Shown one piece after another: positions 31,601 to 39,607 of a DNA stretch of 64,000 nt. The DNA lies in assembly GCA_030733815.1 (NCBI GenBank), contig JAUZQE010000014.1, positions 21,478-85,477 on the forward strand, written 5' to 3'. Numbering within the stretch: the first letter of the stretch is position 1; every line of letters starts with the position of its first letter. The notes under the pieces are model-generated. The model did no database searches. It had not been told where the DNA came from and saw nothing but the letters and a program-made list of their open reading frames with translations. Source of the DNA: Yanghanlia caeni. GTDB lineage: Bacteria; Pseudomonadota; Gammaproteobacteria; Burkholderiales; Burkholderiaceae_B. The position numbers and the translations under genes are program-made.

Positions 31601-32559
31601 TTCCAGGCATCTGCAAGACCCTCGGGTGTCAACCGTTCCCAGGCCTTGTTGGTGGCCGAAAACGGCGCTTCGATGGAAGGCCCGCGCGCCCACTCGTCGA
31701 GAGCGGGCAACCATTTGGGCCAGGTCGACTTGGACAGTTTCTTGCGATCGACATGCCCCGCCTCGTAAGCGTCCTGAAGAATTCGATGCAGTTCAGCGGC
31801 CCACCGTGCCCAGGGTGCCTTGATCGCCTCGATGCGTGCGCGCACGCGTTCCAGGGCCGCCACCGGGTCGGCGCCGTCAGCATATTCATGCGCATGGGGC
31901 AGCCAGCGCATGAGCGTGGCGGCCAGGGTGTCGCAGTCGTTGGGGGCATAGCGAAACCTGCCCGGCTTATGTGAACCGATCAGCTTGAGCACACGGTCGA
32001 ACAACTCCGGCTCGAGCGGCGCAATAAACAGTCGCCAGTAATCGCGTGTGGCTTCCGCCACACGCTCGCCCTCGTCGACATCCATTTCCAGATCGAACAG
32101 GCTCGCGCTGTCGAAGGCATGCTCGCGCAGCATGCGGTAACACCATGCATCGATGGTGTCGACGGCGGCATCGTCCATCCATTCGGCGGCCACCTGCAGC
32201 ACGCGCGCACAGGCGGGCCAGCGTTGCGGCGGATACTCGGCCCGCAGCCCCTGCAGAAAGTCGTCGCCCGGCGCTTCATTCAGAAAGCAGGCCGCAGCCT
32301 CGGTCAGGCGCCGGCGAATGCGGTCGCGCAATTCCTTGGTGGCTGCACGGGTGAATGTCACCACCAGAATGTCGGGTGGCAGCAGGCTGCGCCCATCGGG
32401 CAGTTCGCCATGTCCCAGCACCAGTCTGACGTACAGGCTCGCGATGGTATAGGTTTTTCCCGTGCCTGCACTCGCCTCGATCAGCCGGCTGCCCCAAAGG
32501 GGAAACCTCAGCGCGTCGAGGGGTTCAACGGATGCCATGACGGTGGTGACGCGCGTCAT
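28666..32559 (-). CDS. recB: Exodeoxyribonuclease V subunit RecB
   Basis: The 3'-5' helicase and nuclease of RecBCD. From ATG 32559 the protein has 1297 residues. Walker A EASAGTGKTYTIAS is at about 28-41, LIDEFQDTNPHQ is motif II, and IVTVHKSKGLEYPLVF and VALTRARHA are motifs V/VI. The nuclease domain is intact near the end (GFIDLAFEHDGRYYVADYKSN, with the catalytic Asp and Lys near 1195). ATG 32559 overlaps the recC stop by 4 bases, which is why the longer upstream frame was not used. Confidence 0.95.
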   Translation of the reverse strand: MTRVTTVMASVEPLDALRFPLWGSRLIEASAGTGKTYTIASLYVRLVLGHGELPDGRSLLPPDILVVTFTRAATKELRDRIRRRLTEAAACFLNEAPGDDFLQGLRAEYPPQRWPACARVLQVAAEWMDDAAVDTIDAWCYRMLREHAFDSASLFDLEMDVDEGERVAEATRDYWRLFIAPLEPELFDRVLKLIGSHKPGRFRYAPNDCDTLAATLMRWLPHAHEYADGADPVAALERVRARIEAIKAPWARWAAELHRILQDAYEAGHVDRKKLSKSTWPKWLPALDEWARGPSIEAPFSATNKAWERLTPEGLADAWKEGTPPEHPALHAMLRLRDELREANEHFSCVLQHAARWVADRMAQLRRQRAMVSFSGLTQHLDAALSGPNGARLAAALRKQFPVALIDEFQDTNPHQYRIFERIYDIAANSRSSLLALIGDPKQAIYRFRGADIHAYLTARGHCEGRLYTLGSNYRSSAAMVAAVNHLFLEGETRREQGAFLFRRPEAHVSDNPVPFHPVRAAADPGVWEVDDAPATAMTIWCPVVGRTDVDLDEAPQQSTADGPDNYDDMVAEACASEILRLLQLGAQGKAGFRKGDVFAPLTSGDIAVLVNSRFEAGRLRRELGRRGIRSVYLSDESSVYQSNAAVDVLAWLRACAEPERADFVRAALATAGIGLHWHQLDALVHDEGLWETTVDRFAGYKDDWRRRGVLPMLRQLMHDFDVPARLLAAQQAFDLEGERDLTDFLHLAELLQAASTTLDGEHALIRFLEEHIERGGDPDAEGDMSRMRLEDDAGLVQIVTVHKSKGLEYPLVFYPYAYQGWARKSLELPMQYRTQAAGEVQVVASVAGLDANRQAELLAAAEHERLAEDLRKLYVALTRARHATWVALAPQKELGASAFGYLLGGADACEPHTLLNSLETLVGRCPHIEILDLPEARAGWYVSPVARGTTWYWRSMGRAVPQPWSVSSYSAMARMALDQPGYAASVSSAAAAALPDDAHREVFLEAYAAQAEPDVELAVLDSGADVEIAALPEYRVAPLMQSAARLHDFPRGAGPGSFIHGLLEWLLRQGPQRVLHDAAACRAMVERRCRSRGWLDHAATLTDWLTAFVTQSFHLTLPDVGTQRELVLADLVAPRPEMEFWCGVRDADLPALDAVAVQYCQPDKPRPRITRGRFNGLLRGFIDLAFEHDGRYYVADYKSNWLGAHDDAYHTGALAQAVLAHRYDLQALIYLFALHRLLKARLGERYDYDRHVGGALVFFMRGNHAVSQGLHIERPPFEAIAKLEAIFNNGEKGGAA

Positions 32560-35500
32560 TTGTCCTCCTTCCGGCGTATGGCGAAAAACAACGGGCCATA
32601 CAGCTGCACGACCCATCGCAGCAGCTCATCACCGGCACGCAGCGATTCCAGCGTCGGGAACGCGCGGCGTTCATAGACCGCCTCACGCCTTTGCGCCTGG
32701 TTCCAATTCGCGTCGTAGCACTCGGCAATGCTACGGGCGAGCACGTCAGACGCTGCCCACTCGCGCCATGCATCGGAATCCGGTTCGGGTACCTGCGGGC
32801 CCGGCAGCGTAACCAGCACGGGCCGCGCGAATTCGATCTTGAGCGGCAGCGGCCGGCGCATGCCTTCCACCCACGCGCGCATCAGGTCATGCAGCCATTG
32901 CTGCGCCTCGGCTGCATTCAACGGACCAAACTGCGCCACACCCGCCGGGCTCACGATAACGGTGGACATGGTGTGACCCTGGCTGTTTGCGGCCAGGTGA
33001 CGCACCCAGTGTTCCACCAGATTGCGTTCACTCCATTCATTCTGTTTGGTGAGCAGACGCGACGCCTGCATGACGAGCCGTAACAGCCCGCCGTCGGCGC
33101 GGCGGCGCAGCGAGCCGATACGGCCACTCAGTGGCGGTGCGCCGGGGCAGTTGACCTCCAGCTCGAGCCCCATATCGTCGGCGTCAGGCCACTCGAGCGC
33201 ATGGCGCTGCCAGTCGGTGACCATCTTCTGAAACGCCTTGCGACAGGCCTGCACTTCGAGTTCACCCGCCGTACCAAACGCCAGTTGGCCACTGCGGTGC
33301 ATGCGCTCGAACTCGGCCTCGCACAATGCCATGACGTCGCCCTGCCCTTCCAGCGCGCCACGCGTCGTGCGGATCAGTGCATCATAAACCCCCCACGTGC
33401 TCAGGCCATCGGCAAGAAACAGTTCCTCGTCGCTGGGAGCCTCGCTGTCTTCGACGCTGACTTCAAGCCGCTGGCGAAAGAACTCACGCACGGGGTGCTT
33501 TAGAAAGGCCTCCAGGTCATTGAACGAAAGGGGTTCGTCGCGCACGAGCTCGCCAAGCACGGCAAATGGATCGGCCTGCTGCGTCGCAACCACGCCGTCG
33601 GCAGCACGCCATTCCCGTGCATACGTGAACAGCGTGGCATCGGGCGTGGCGTCGGAAAAATATGCGCTGCTGAATGCCTGCAGGGGATGCACGGTGGTGA
33701 TCTGTGCGAGCAGATCGTCGCACCCGGAATCGGGCTGCCAACCGGCCGCCAGATGATCACGCAGCTGGGCCACGAGCACCGACGGGGGCCGCTCGGTGTT
33801 GTCGACGATACTGCGCCCCACCCACGATACGTAAAATCGTTCACGGGCCGAGAGCAAGGCCTCGAGAAACAGGTAGCGGTCATCGTCACGGCGTGAACGG
33901 TCACCCGGACGATAGTCCGACTGCATCAGGTCGAAGTGGGCCGGCGTGCGCGAGCGCGGATAGTCGCCGTCGTTCATGCCCAGCAGGCATACGTGCCGAA
34001 AGGGTATGGCCCGCATCGGCATGAGCGTGGCGAACGTAATGGCGCCGCTCGCAAAGCGCTGCGCCAGTCCGGCCGACTGAAAGCACGCCATCCAGTGCCC
34101 GGAGACCACCGCAAGCGTAACCGCCTCGTCAAAGCCCGACGCCTCGCACTCATCGAGCCAGCCTTCGAGCGCCTGGCCCAGCTGTTCGACCGTGTAGGCT
34201 GCAACGACATCCCCCACATCGATGAAGTCGTCGAGCAGACTGCGAAGACGCTGCACCCATTGAGCGGGCGTGGCCGGTTCGTTCAGCACCCTGGCGTAAT
34301 GCGACATGCGCTCGATGACCTGGGCCAGCACGCCCGCAAGTCGCGCCTCGAGGCCGGCCACGTCACCGTAAGGTGCAATGCCGCCCCACGCGCCGGCATC
34401 GCCCATGGCGTAACCCAGCAACATGCGACGCAGCCCGAACTCCCAGGTATGCAGCTGTGCGAGCGCGTCGTCGATGGGAAGACCCAGCGCCTTGCGGTGT
34501 TCGCTGTTGAGACCCCAGCGCACGTTCGCCCCGCTGATCCAGTCGCGCAGCACGCCAATGTCGGGTTCATTGAGTTCGAAGCGCCGCCGCACGGCTTCGG
34601 TATCGAGCAGATCGAGCACATCGCCGACGCCCAGGCGCGCCTGCGGCAGCGCAAGCAGGCGCTGCACGGCATCGAGCACGGTGTTCACGCTGCCCGGGCC
34701 GCGGTCGACGATGAAATATGGCAGGCGCCGGGTGTCGCCCGGCATGTGAAGCCCGAAGACGGCATCGATATAGGGTGCGTAGGCCTCGATATCGGGCACC
34801 ATCACGATGACGTCGTCAGGCTGCAGTGACGCGTCGGCGTCGAAGGCGGCCAGCAGCTGATCGTGCAGGATCTCGACCTCGCGCATCGGACTGTGGGCAA
34901 TATGAAAGCAGAATGACCGATCCCCCGCAGCCAGCACTCGCGCTTCGGCGCAGATTTCGGGCATGGGCGTCAGATTCAGGATATCGTTCTGGACCTGGGA
35001 AAGCGCCGATTTGGACGATGCCGGGGCAAATGCGTCGGCCAGAGCGAACGTGACCGGCGCCGCACCCCTGCCGGCGGCAGAATCGTGGCGCGCGGCAAGG
35101 GCCTGACGCTCTTCTTCGAGCTCCTCGAGCAACGCCAGGTAATCGCGGCCCTGCCGGCCCCATGACGCGAGCAACGGGTGCGCATAATCGTGCAGAGAAT
35201 CCGCATCGATATCGCGCGGCATGCCTTCGCGCAGCGGTCGGTGCCGACGCACACGGCGCAGCAGTTCACGCCCCTCGACGATCTCGGCCCAGTGATACTG
35301 ACACGGATTGTGCACGCACACCAGCACCTGCGCCCAACGAGCCACTTCCACCAGCGCCTCGAGCGTCTGGCGGGGCAGGCTGCTGACACCGAACACGACA
35401 ATACGGCGTGGCAAATCGGGCGGTACGGCCCCGGAGCGCCAGGTGCGCAAGGTGTCGATGAACCGCGCATGCACTGCGGCGCGCCCGTAACCACTGCCCT

Positions 35501-36107
35501 GCGGGCCGACATCGGCCAAAATGGCGCGCCACAGCTCGGCCTGCCAGGCCTGTTGTGGATCAAGCGCACGCGGCTCGCCTGTACCGCGCAGCACGTCGTT
35601 GCCCGCCGCCCAGTCGGCCAGCCAGTCGGCCCGATACACCTGATACTGATCGAACAGGTCGGCCAGGCGCTGCGCCAGCTGATGGCGTTTGCGCAGATCG
35701 GAGTCGTCGTGCAAGAAGCGCTGCAGGGGTTCGTACACGCCATCGGAGGGAAGATCGCCCAGCAGGCGCATCAGACGCCACACCAGCGGCTGCTTGTCGA
35801 GCGGCGAGGCCTCAGGCACCGCATCTTCGCCCAGCACGCGCCGGTACAACGACCATAGCAGGCGTGAAGGCATGGGCGTATCGATCGCGGCGGCGATACC
35901 CGGTTCGTCGGGAGAACCTTGTGCGATCTCGCTGCGCAGCCATTGCGCGATGCCGTTGCTCTGCACGGCGATGATGTCGGTTTCGAGCGGCTCGAGAGGG
36001 TGGTCACGCAGCCATTGAATCAGCGACTCGCACAGGACTTCCATACGATTGGAATGCAGTACGAGCACCTTGGGCTCGATGGACGATTCGACAGCGTTGT
36101 GGCTCAA
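32556..36107 (-). CDS. recC: Exodeoxyribonuclease V subunit RecC
   Basis: The Chi-recognising scaffold of RecBCD, folded like a helicase without motor activity. It has 1183 residues from the start chosen here. Conserved parts include VLHSNRMEVLCESLIQWL near the N terminus, the DIEAYAPYIDAVFG and MPMRAIPFRHVCLLGMNDG blocks, and PVREFFRQRLEV. I prefer TTG 36107: GGAG lies 5 bases before it, and the conserved region starts about 14 codons later. The only upstream ATG (36206) would add 33 residues unlike RecC. The TTG overlaps the TGA of a possible small ORF (TTGA), suggesting coupling. Confidence 0.9.
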   Translation of the reverse strand: MSHNAVESSIEPKVLVLHSNRMEVLCESLIQWLRDHPLEPLETDIIAVQSNGIAQWLRSEIAQGSPDEPGIAAAIDTPMPSRLLWSLYRRVLGEDAVPEASPLDKQPLVWRLMRLLGDLPSDGVYEPLQRFLHDDSDLRKRHQLAQRLADLFDQYQVYRADWLADWAAGNDVLRGTGEPRALDPQQAWQAELWRAILADVGPQGSGYGRAAVHARFIDTLRTWRSGAVPPDLPRRIVVFGVSSLPRQTLEALVEVARWAQVLVCVHNPCQYHWAEIVEGRELLRRVRRHRPLREGMPRDIDADSLHDYAHPLLASWGRQGRDYLALLEELEEERQALAARHDSAAGRGAAPVTFALADAFAPASSKSALSQVQNDILNLTPMPEICAEARVLAAGDRSFCFHIAHSPMREVEILHDQLLAAFDADASLQPDDVIVMVPDIEAYAPYIDAVFGLHMPGDTRRLPYFIVDRGPGSVNTVLDAVQRLLALPQARLGVGDVLDLLDTEAVRRRFELNEPDIGVLRDWISGANVRWGLNSEHRKALGLPIDDALAQLHTWEFGLRRMLLGYAMGDAGAWGGIAPYGDVAGLEARLAGVLAQVIERMSHYARVLNEPATPAQWVQRLRSLLDDFIDVGDVVAAYTVEQLGQALEGWLDECEASGFDEAVTLAVVSGHWMACFQSAGLAQRFASGAITFATLMPMRAIPFRHVCLLGMNDGDYPRSRTPAHFDLMQSDYRPGDRSRRDDDRYLFLEALLSARERFYVSWVGRSIVDNTERPPSVLVAQLRDHLAAGWQPDSGCDDLLAQITTVHPLQAFSSAYFSDATPDATLFTYAREWRAADGVVATQQADPFAVLGELVRDEPLSFNDLEAFLKHPVREFFRQRLEVSVEDSEAPSDEELFLADGLSTWGVYDALIRTTRGALEGQGDVMALCEAEFERMHRSGQLAFGTAGELEVQACRKAFQKMVTDWQRHALEWPDADDMGLELEVNCPGAPPLSGRIGSLRRRADGGLLRLVMQASRLLTKQNEWSERNLVEHWVRHLAANSQGHTMSTVIVSPAGVAQFGPLNAAEAQQWLHDLMRAWVEGMRRPLPLKIEFARPVLVTLPGPQVPEPDSDAWREWAASDVLARSIAECYDANWNQAQRREAVYERRAFPTLESLRAGDELLRWVVQLYGPLFFAIRRKEDK

Positions 36108-36286
36108 AGCGACTCCGGCAAGGCAAGCGGGTTGGCGCGGGTGATCGTAACACCATTGGCGCCGGGCCTGATAGCCGGCTGCTGCACGAGTATCCGCCCA
36201 ACGCATGATGCCGCGCCGCCGCCATCAGCCATGTAATGCGCCGCAACCCGCACGACGGACTTACGCGAACGAACCGTGACCCGCAT
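36104..36286 (-). CDS. Possible small protein coupled to recC (60 codons)
   Basis: I do not recognise this product. It would read MRVTVRSRKSVVRVAAHYM and end GVTITRANPLALPESL, with no membrane segment and no known motif. Support: AAGG lies 10 bases before ATG 36286 (another ATG is at 36292), third codon positions are roughly 70% G/C, and its stop overlaps the TTG start of recC. It lies 52 bases after ubiT. It could equally be an untranslated leader of recC. Confidence 0.35.
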   Translation of the reverse strand: MRVTVRSRKSVVRVAAHYMADGGGAASCVGRILVQQPAIRPGANGVTITRANPLALPESL

Positions 36287-36338
36287 GGCCATCGAACCTT
36301 GCACATGGCCAGGCGGGACGTGAGTGGCAAGCGGGCGT

Positions 36339-36821
36339 TCAGTTGCCGGGCGTACGCAGGCCGATGCCGGGCACCGACAGCAGGCCGGCCAGCACCCTGC
36401 CCGGTCTGAGCAGCTCGATATCGAGCGAATCGAGCGTGTTCTTCACCCACAGGCCCAGTTCGGTATCGCCTTCCATCACGAGGCGACGGCTGAAGAACAG
36501 CGTATCGGGGTCTTCGCCGCGACGCAGCAGCTGATGGAAATCCCAGGCGTGGGCACGTATGGTGAGGTCGGGAGGCGTGGTGCCGTGGTCGGCGGCGCGA
36601 AAGGCATTGCCGCGCCAGGTGTAGTCGAAGCGCAGGCAGGCGTCGGTGACCTCGATGCGCAGTGAGCGGCCTTCCAGCATCGAAATGCTGTCGACGGGCA
36701 GATGCGGGGCCAGAGCCACGTTCAGGCCCATGACGAACAGCTGTGAACCGGGCCGCCGTGGCAGGCTGCCCAGCAGACGCCCGAGCGGAGCCGGAATGCG
36801 AAAGCCGTTGTCGGTGGTCAT
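36339..36821 (-). CDS. ubiT: O2-independent ubiquinone biosynthesis accessory factor UbiT
   Basis: An SCP2-fold lipid-binding protein needed with UbiU and UbiV for ubiquinone synthesis without oxygen. It has 160 residues from ATG 36821, which has AGGAG upstream. The SCP2 core runs from about LFVMGLNVAL to DTLFFSRRLVMEGDTELGL, followed by the C-terminal NTLDSLDIE typical of YhbT/UbiT. It starts 2 bases after the stop of ubiV, as in a tightly linked operon. Confidence 0.9.
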   Translation of the reverse strand: MTTDNGFRIPAPLGRLLGSLPRRPGSQLFVMGLNVALAPHLPVDSISMLEGRSLRIEVTDACLRFDYTWRGNAFRAADHGTTPPDLTIRAHAWDFHQLLRRGEDPDTLFFSRRLVMEGDTELGLWVKNTLDSLDIELLRPGRVLAGLLSVPGIGLRTPGN

Positions 36822-36823
36822 GA

Positions 36824-37738
36824 TCAGACTCCTGAAGTTTGGGGCAGCACCATGTCGAGACCGGGGCGGCCGTGCCAGTACCCGTTGCATGGCGCGGCAG
36901 GCATGCGTTCGAGCAGGTATTCGTGCGCTGCGCCGGGTGTGTCGTGGCCGTCGAGCACCGCACGAAACCGGTGGACCACATCGGCCATGTACTGCGACTG
37001 CGGGCTCAGGCGTATGACGTCCACACCCATGCTGGCCAGCTCATCGAGCTCGTGAATCAATGTGTGCACGTGGGCCGACTGCGTTTGAATGCCATTGATG
37101 GTGAGGAAATTTTGCGCTTCGCGCGTTTGCATCATTAGCCCGTCGGGGTGGTCCATGCACACGTAATGACAATTGTCTTTTGGCAGATTACGGTTGCGCG
37201 CGGTAAAGCAGCGTGCCGAGAACGCGAGCGGCATGCGGCCATAGGCGAAAACCTCGGTCTGCATTCCCGCCGGCCGGTCGTGCTGCAGGCGCTGCAGGCC
37301 GTTGCGGTTCATTTCCAGGGGCATGACCCAGCGCGTGGCGCCCGCCTGGGCGATTACCTCGAGCGTAGGTTTGCTGTACACGTTCAGAAAGGGGCCCGCC
37401 ACGAAGGGGCGCCCCTGCAGGTAGCGTACGGCGCCCATGTCGTTCGCCTCGATGTCGTAACGGCCATTATCGACCAGCTTGCGCATGGTGTTGAGTTCCA
37501 CACCGGATTCGAGCAGAACCTGCGTGGACAGCACGACATGCTTGCCGGCCTCGGTGAGCATGTCGGCTACTTCGAGCCAGTCGGGCAGGCGCAGTTCGTG
37601 GCGACGGGAACATACGGTTTCACCCAGGTAGACGATGTCGAGCGGCCATTCGCGCACCGATTCGTAGAACTGCAGGGTGGCCACGCGCGGCCAGTAATAC
37701 TGTAAGGGACCCAGGGCAATCTTCATGTGTGAGCTCAT
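36824..37738 (-). CDS. ubiV: O2-independent ubiquinone hydroxylation protein UbiV
   Basis: A U32-peptidase-family protein that works with UbiU to hydroxylate the ubiquinone ring without O2, using prephenate as oxygen donor in E. coli. It has 304 residues. The 4Fe-4S ligands are C43, C177, C190 and C194, with the last three in ARCFTARN and KDNCHYVC; the 13- and 4-residue spacings match E. coli UbiV. A second ATG 4 codons in (MKIALGP) may be the true start and would place the first cysteine at 39 as in E. coli. It follows ubiU by 6 bases. Confidence 0.92.
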   Translation of the reverse strand: MSSHMKIALGPLQYYWPRVATLQFYESVREWPLDIVYLGETVCSRRHELRLPDWLEVADMLTEAGKHVVLSTQVLLESGVELNTMRKLVDNGRYDIEANDMGAVRYLQGRPFVAGPFLNVYSKPTLEVIAQAGATRWVMPLEMNRNGLQRLQHDRPAGMQTEVFAYGRMPLAFSARCFTARNRNLPKDNCHYVCMDHPDGLMMQTREAQNFLTINGIQTQSAHVHTLIHELDELASMGVDVIRLSPQSQYMADVVHRFRAVLDGHDTPGAAHEYLLERMPAAPCNGYWHGRPGLDMVLPQTSGV

Positions 37739-37744
37739 TGAACG

Positions 37745-38806
37745 TTACTTCCAGGGGCGGTGGTAGGCACCCAATGTTTGCTGCCGGCCTTCCGAGACCT
37801 TGGCCAGCTCGGCCGACCAGGCGGGGTTCACCGAATAACGGGCGGCATTCGCCCGCGCCGAATCGATTGCCTGGCGCCAGACGCGCGTGACCTGCCCCAC
37901 GTAGGCCGGACTGCGTTGCCGGCCTTCGATCTTCACGGCCTTGACACCCATGGCCATGAGCCGGGGGAGCAGTTCGAGCGTGTTCAGGCTGGTGGGCTCT
38001 TCGAGCGCGTAGTAGTTTTCGCCGGCTACGTCGAAGCGGCCCTTGCACAGCGTGGGGTAACCGGCGTTTTCACCATCGGCGTAGCGATCGATGAGCACGC
38101 CGTTCAGGCGCGATTCGAGCCCCTCAGGAGTTTGCTGCCAGCGCACGTGGCGCGCGGGCGAGCAGACGCCGTGAGTATTGGGTGACTCGCCAGTGGTGTA
38201 CGACGACAGGGCGCAGCGGCCTTCGACCATGACGCACAGGCTGCCAAAACCGAAGACCTCGATCTCGACGGGCGTGTTTTCAGTAACCTGTTCGACCTGC
38301 GCAATGGACAGCACGCGCGGCAGCACCGCACGCTGGATGCCGAAACGCTCGTGGTAGAAGTTGATGGCCTCGTAGTTGGTGGCCGAACCCTGCACCGACA
38401 AATGCAGACGCAGCTCGGGATGCGTGCGGGCCGCATATTCCATGAGGCCCAGGTCGGCGACGATGACGGCGTCAACCCCTGAACCGGCGGCCCGGTCGAG
38501 TGCTTCGCGCCAGATGGGCCAGGCGTCGGCCTGCGGGTACGTGTTCAGCGCAAGAAACACCCGGCGGCCGCGCTCGTGCGCATAGCGGATGCCCTGCGCG
38601 ATGGCTGCGGCGTCGAAATTCAGCCCGGCAAAATTGCGGGCGTTCGTGGCATCGCGAAAGCCCAGATAAACGCAGTCGGCCCCATTGTCGACCGCGATCT
38701 TGAGCGAAGGCAGGCTGCCCGCCGGGCAGACCAGTTCGAATGAAGGTGAGTCGGAGGCGGGCCGGGAACCGGCCCCGGTGTGTGGCGCATGTACGGTAAG
38801 TGGCAT
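37745..38806 (-). CDS. ubiU: O2-independent ubiquinone hydroxylation protein UbiU
   Basis: Partner of UbiV. It has 353 residues from ATG 38806. Its four cysteines are C191, C198, C215 and C254 (GSLCVMVEGRCAL, HGVCSPARH, PTLCKGRF). Their 7, 17 and 39 residue spacings are the same as in E. coli UbiU, so the 4Fe-4S cluster site is complete. The N terminus is about 22 residues longer than E. coli and is low in complexity. No good ribosome-binding site is visible. It is the first gene of ubiUVT, with an FNR-type promoter and a hairpin between that promoter and the start codon. Confidence 0.93.
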   Translation of the reverse strand: MPLTVHAPHTGAGSRPASDSPSFELVCPAGSLPSLKIAVDNGADCVYLGFRDATNARNFAGLNFDAAAIAQGIRYAHERGRRVFLALNTYPQADAWPIWREALDRAAGSGVDAVIVADLGLMEYAARTHPELRLHLSVQGSATNYEAINFYHERFGIQRAVLPRVLSIAQVEQVTENTPVEIEVFGFGSLCVMVEGRCALSSYTTGESPNTHGVCSPARHVRWQQTPEGLESRLNGVLIDRYADGENAGYPTLCKGRFDVAGENYYALEEPTSLNTLELLPRLMAMGVKAVKIEGRQRSPAYVGQVTRVWRQAIDSARANAARYSVNPAWSAELAKVSEGRQQTLGAYHRPWK

Positions 38807-38817
38807 GGGCTGTGCGG

Positions 38818-38849
38818 AAAAACACCCGGGGCATCCTGCCGTGCCCCGG
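38818..38849 (-). terminator. Terminator-like hairpin in the ubiU leader
   Basis: Perfect 8-bp stem (CCGGGGCA / TGCCCCGG) with an 8-base loop at 38826-38849, then GTG and five T on the minus strand. It lies downstream of the predicted FNR-dependent start and 12 bases before the ubiU ATG. It may end the ppa-FAH transcript, attenuate ubiUVT, or both. Confidence 0.6.
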
Positions 38850-38865
38850 AGTCGGCAAGCCACAC

Positions 38866-38907
38866 ACTATGCCGCCAATACGTTGAGTGCGCCTTGATCA
38901 GAATTAA
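38866..38907 (-). promoter_or_regulatory. FNR box and -10 of the ubiUVT promoter
   Basis: TTAATtctgATCAA (minus strand, 38907-38894) matches the FNR/ANR consensus at 9 of 10 positions. A -10-like CATAGT lies at 38871-38866. With the start at 38859 the box is centred exactly at -41.5, the classic position for FNR activation. Oxygen-limited expression of ubiUVT is the expected outcome. The box overlaps the stop codon of the FAH-family gene. Confidence 0.7.
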
Positions 38908-39602
38908 GATGTCACCCGGACGCGCAGTTCACCGACGCCGGCCACTGCACCATGCATGAGATCGCCGGGAACCACTGCACCCACGCCTTCCGGGGTACCG
39001 GTAAAGATCAGATCACCGGCCTTGAGCTCAAAAAGCCCCGAGAGGAAGGCGATGGATTCGGCAATGCCCCAGATCATCTGCGAAATGTCGCCCGACTGGC
39101 GCCGCTCGCCGTTCACGTCGAGCGTGATGGCTGCGGCGACAAGCGCGGCGCAGTCATGCGCGCGGTGGATCGGGCCCATCGGGGCCGAGCTGTCGAACGC
39201 CTTGCCGACTTCCCAGGGCCGGCCCTGCTTCTTGGCCTCTCCCTGCAGGTCGCGGCGGGTCATGTCGAGCCCTACCGCGTAGCCGTAAATGCATTTGGCG
39301 GCCTGCTCGACCGTGAGATCGCGTCCTCCGCCAGCCAGCGCCACGACCAGTTCGATTTCATGGTGCAGGTTCGACGTGGCGGGCGGATACGGCATCTCGC
39401 CCGTTTCGCCCTCGGGCACGTACAGAATCGCATCGGCCGGCTTGCAGAAGAAGAACGGATCTTCACGCCCGGTGAAGCCCATTTCGCGCGCATGCTCGGC
39501 ATAGTTGCGGCCGACGCAATAAATGCGTCGTACCGGAAACACCGTATCGGTGCCGTGCACGGGCACCGTGACCGGCGGTGCCGCGGGAACCACGGTCTTC
39601 AT
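38904..39602 (-). CDS. Fumarylacetoacetate hydrolase family protein
   Basis: A 232-residue FAH-fold enzyme that cleaves or decarboxylates an acylpyruvate-like substrate (fumarylpyruvate, acylpyruvate or oxaloacetate in relatives). Metal ligands are E82, E84 and D113 (HHEIELVVAL, GLDMTRRDLQ). The active-site region VGRNYAEHAREMG and the C-terminal FTGTPEGVGAV are intact. It lies 5 bases after ppa and is almost certainly co-transcribed. The exact substrate cannot be assigned because no gentisate or other aromatic pathway genes are nearby. Confidence 0.88.
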   Translation of the reverse strand: MKTVVPAAPPVTVPVHGTDTVFPVRRIYCVGRNYAEHAREMGFTGREDPFFFCKPADAILYVPEGETGEMPYPPATSNLHHEIELVVALAGGGRDLTVEQAAKCIYGYAVGLDMTRRDLQGEAKKQGRPWEVGKAFDSSAPMGPIHRAHDCAALVAAAITLDVNGERRQSGDISQMIWGIAESIAFLSGLFELKAGDLIFTGTPEGVGAVVPGDLMHGAVAGVGELRVRVTS

Positions 39603-39607
39603 TTCGG

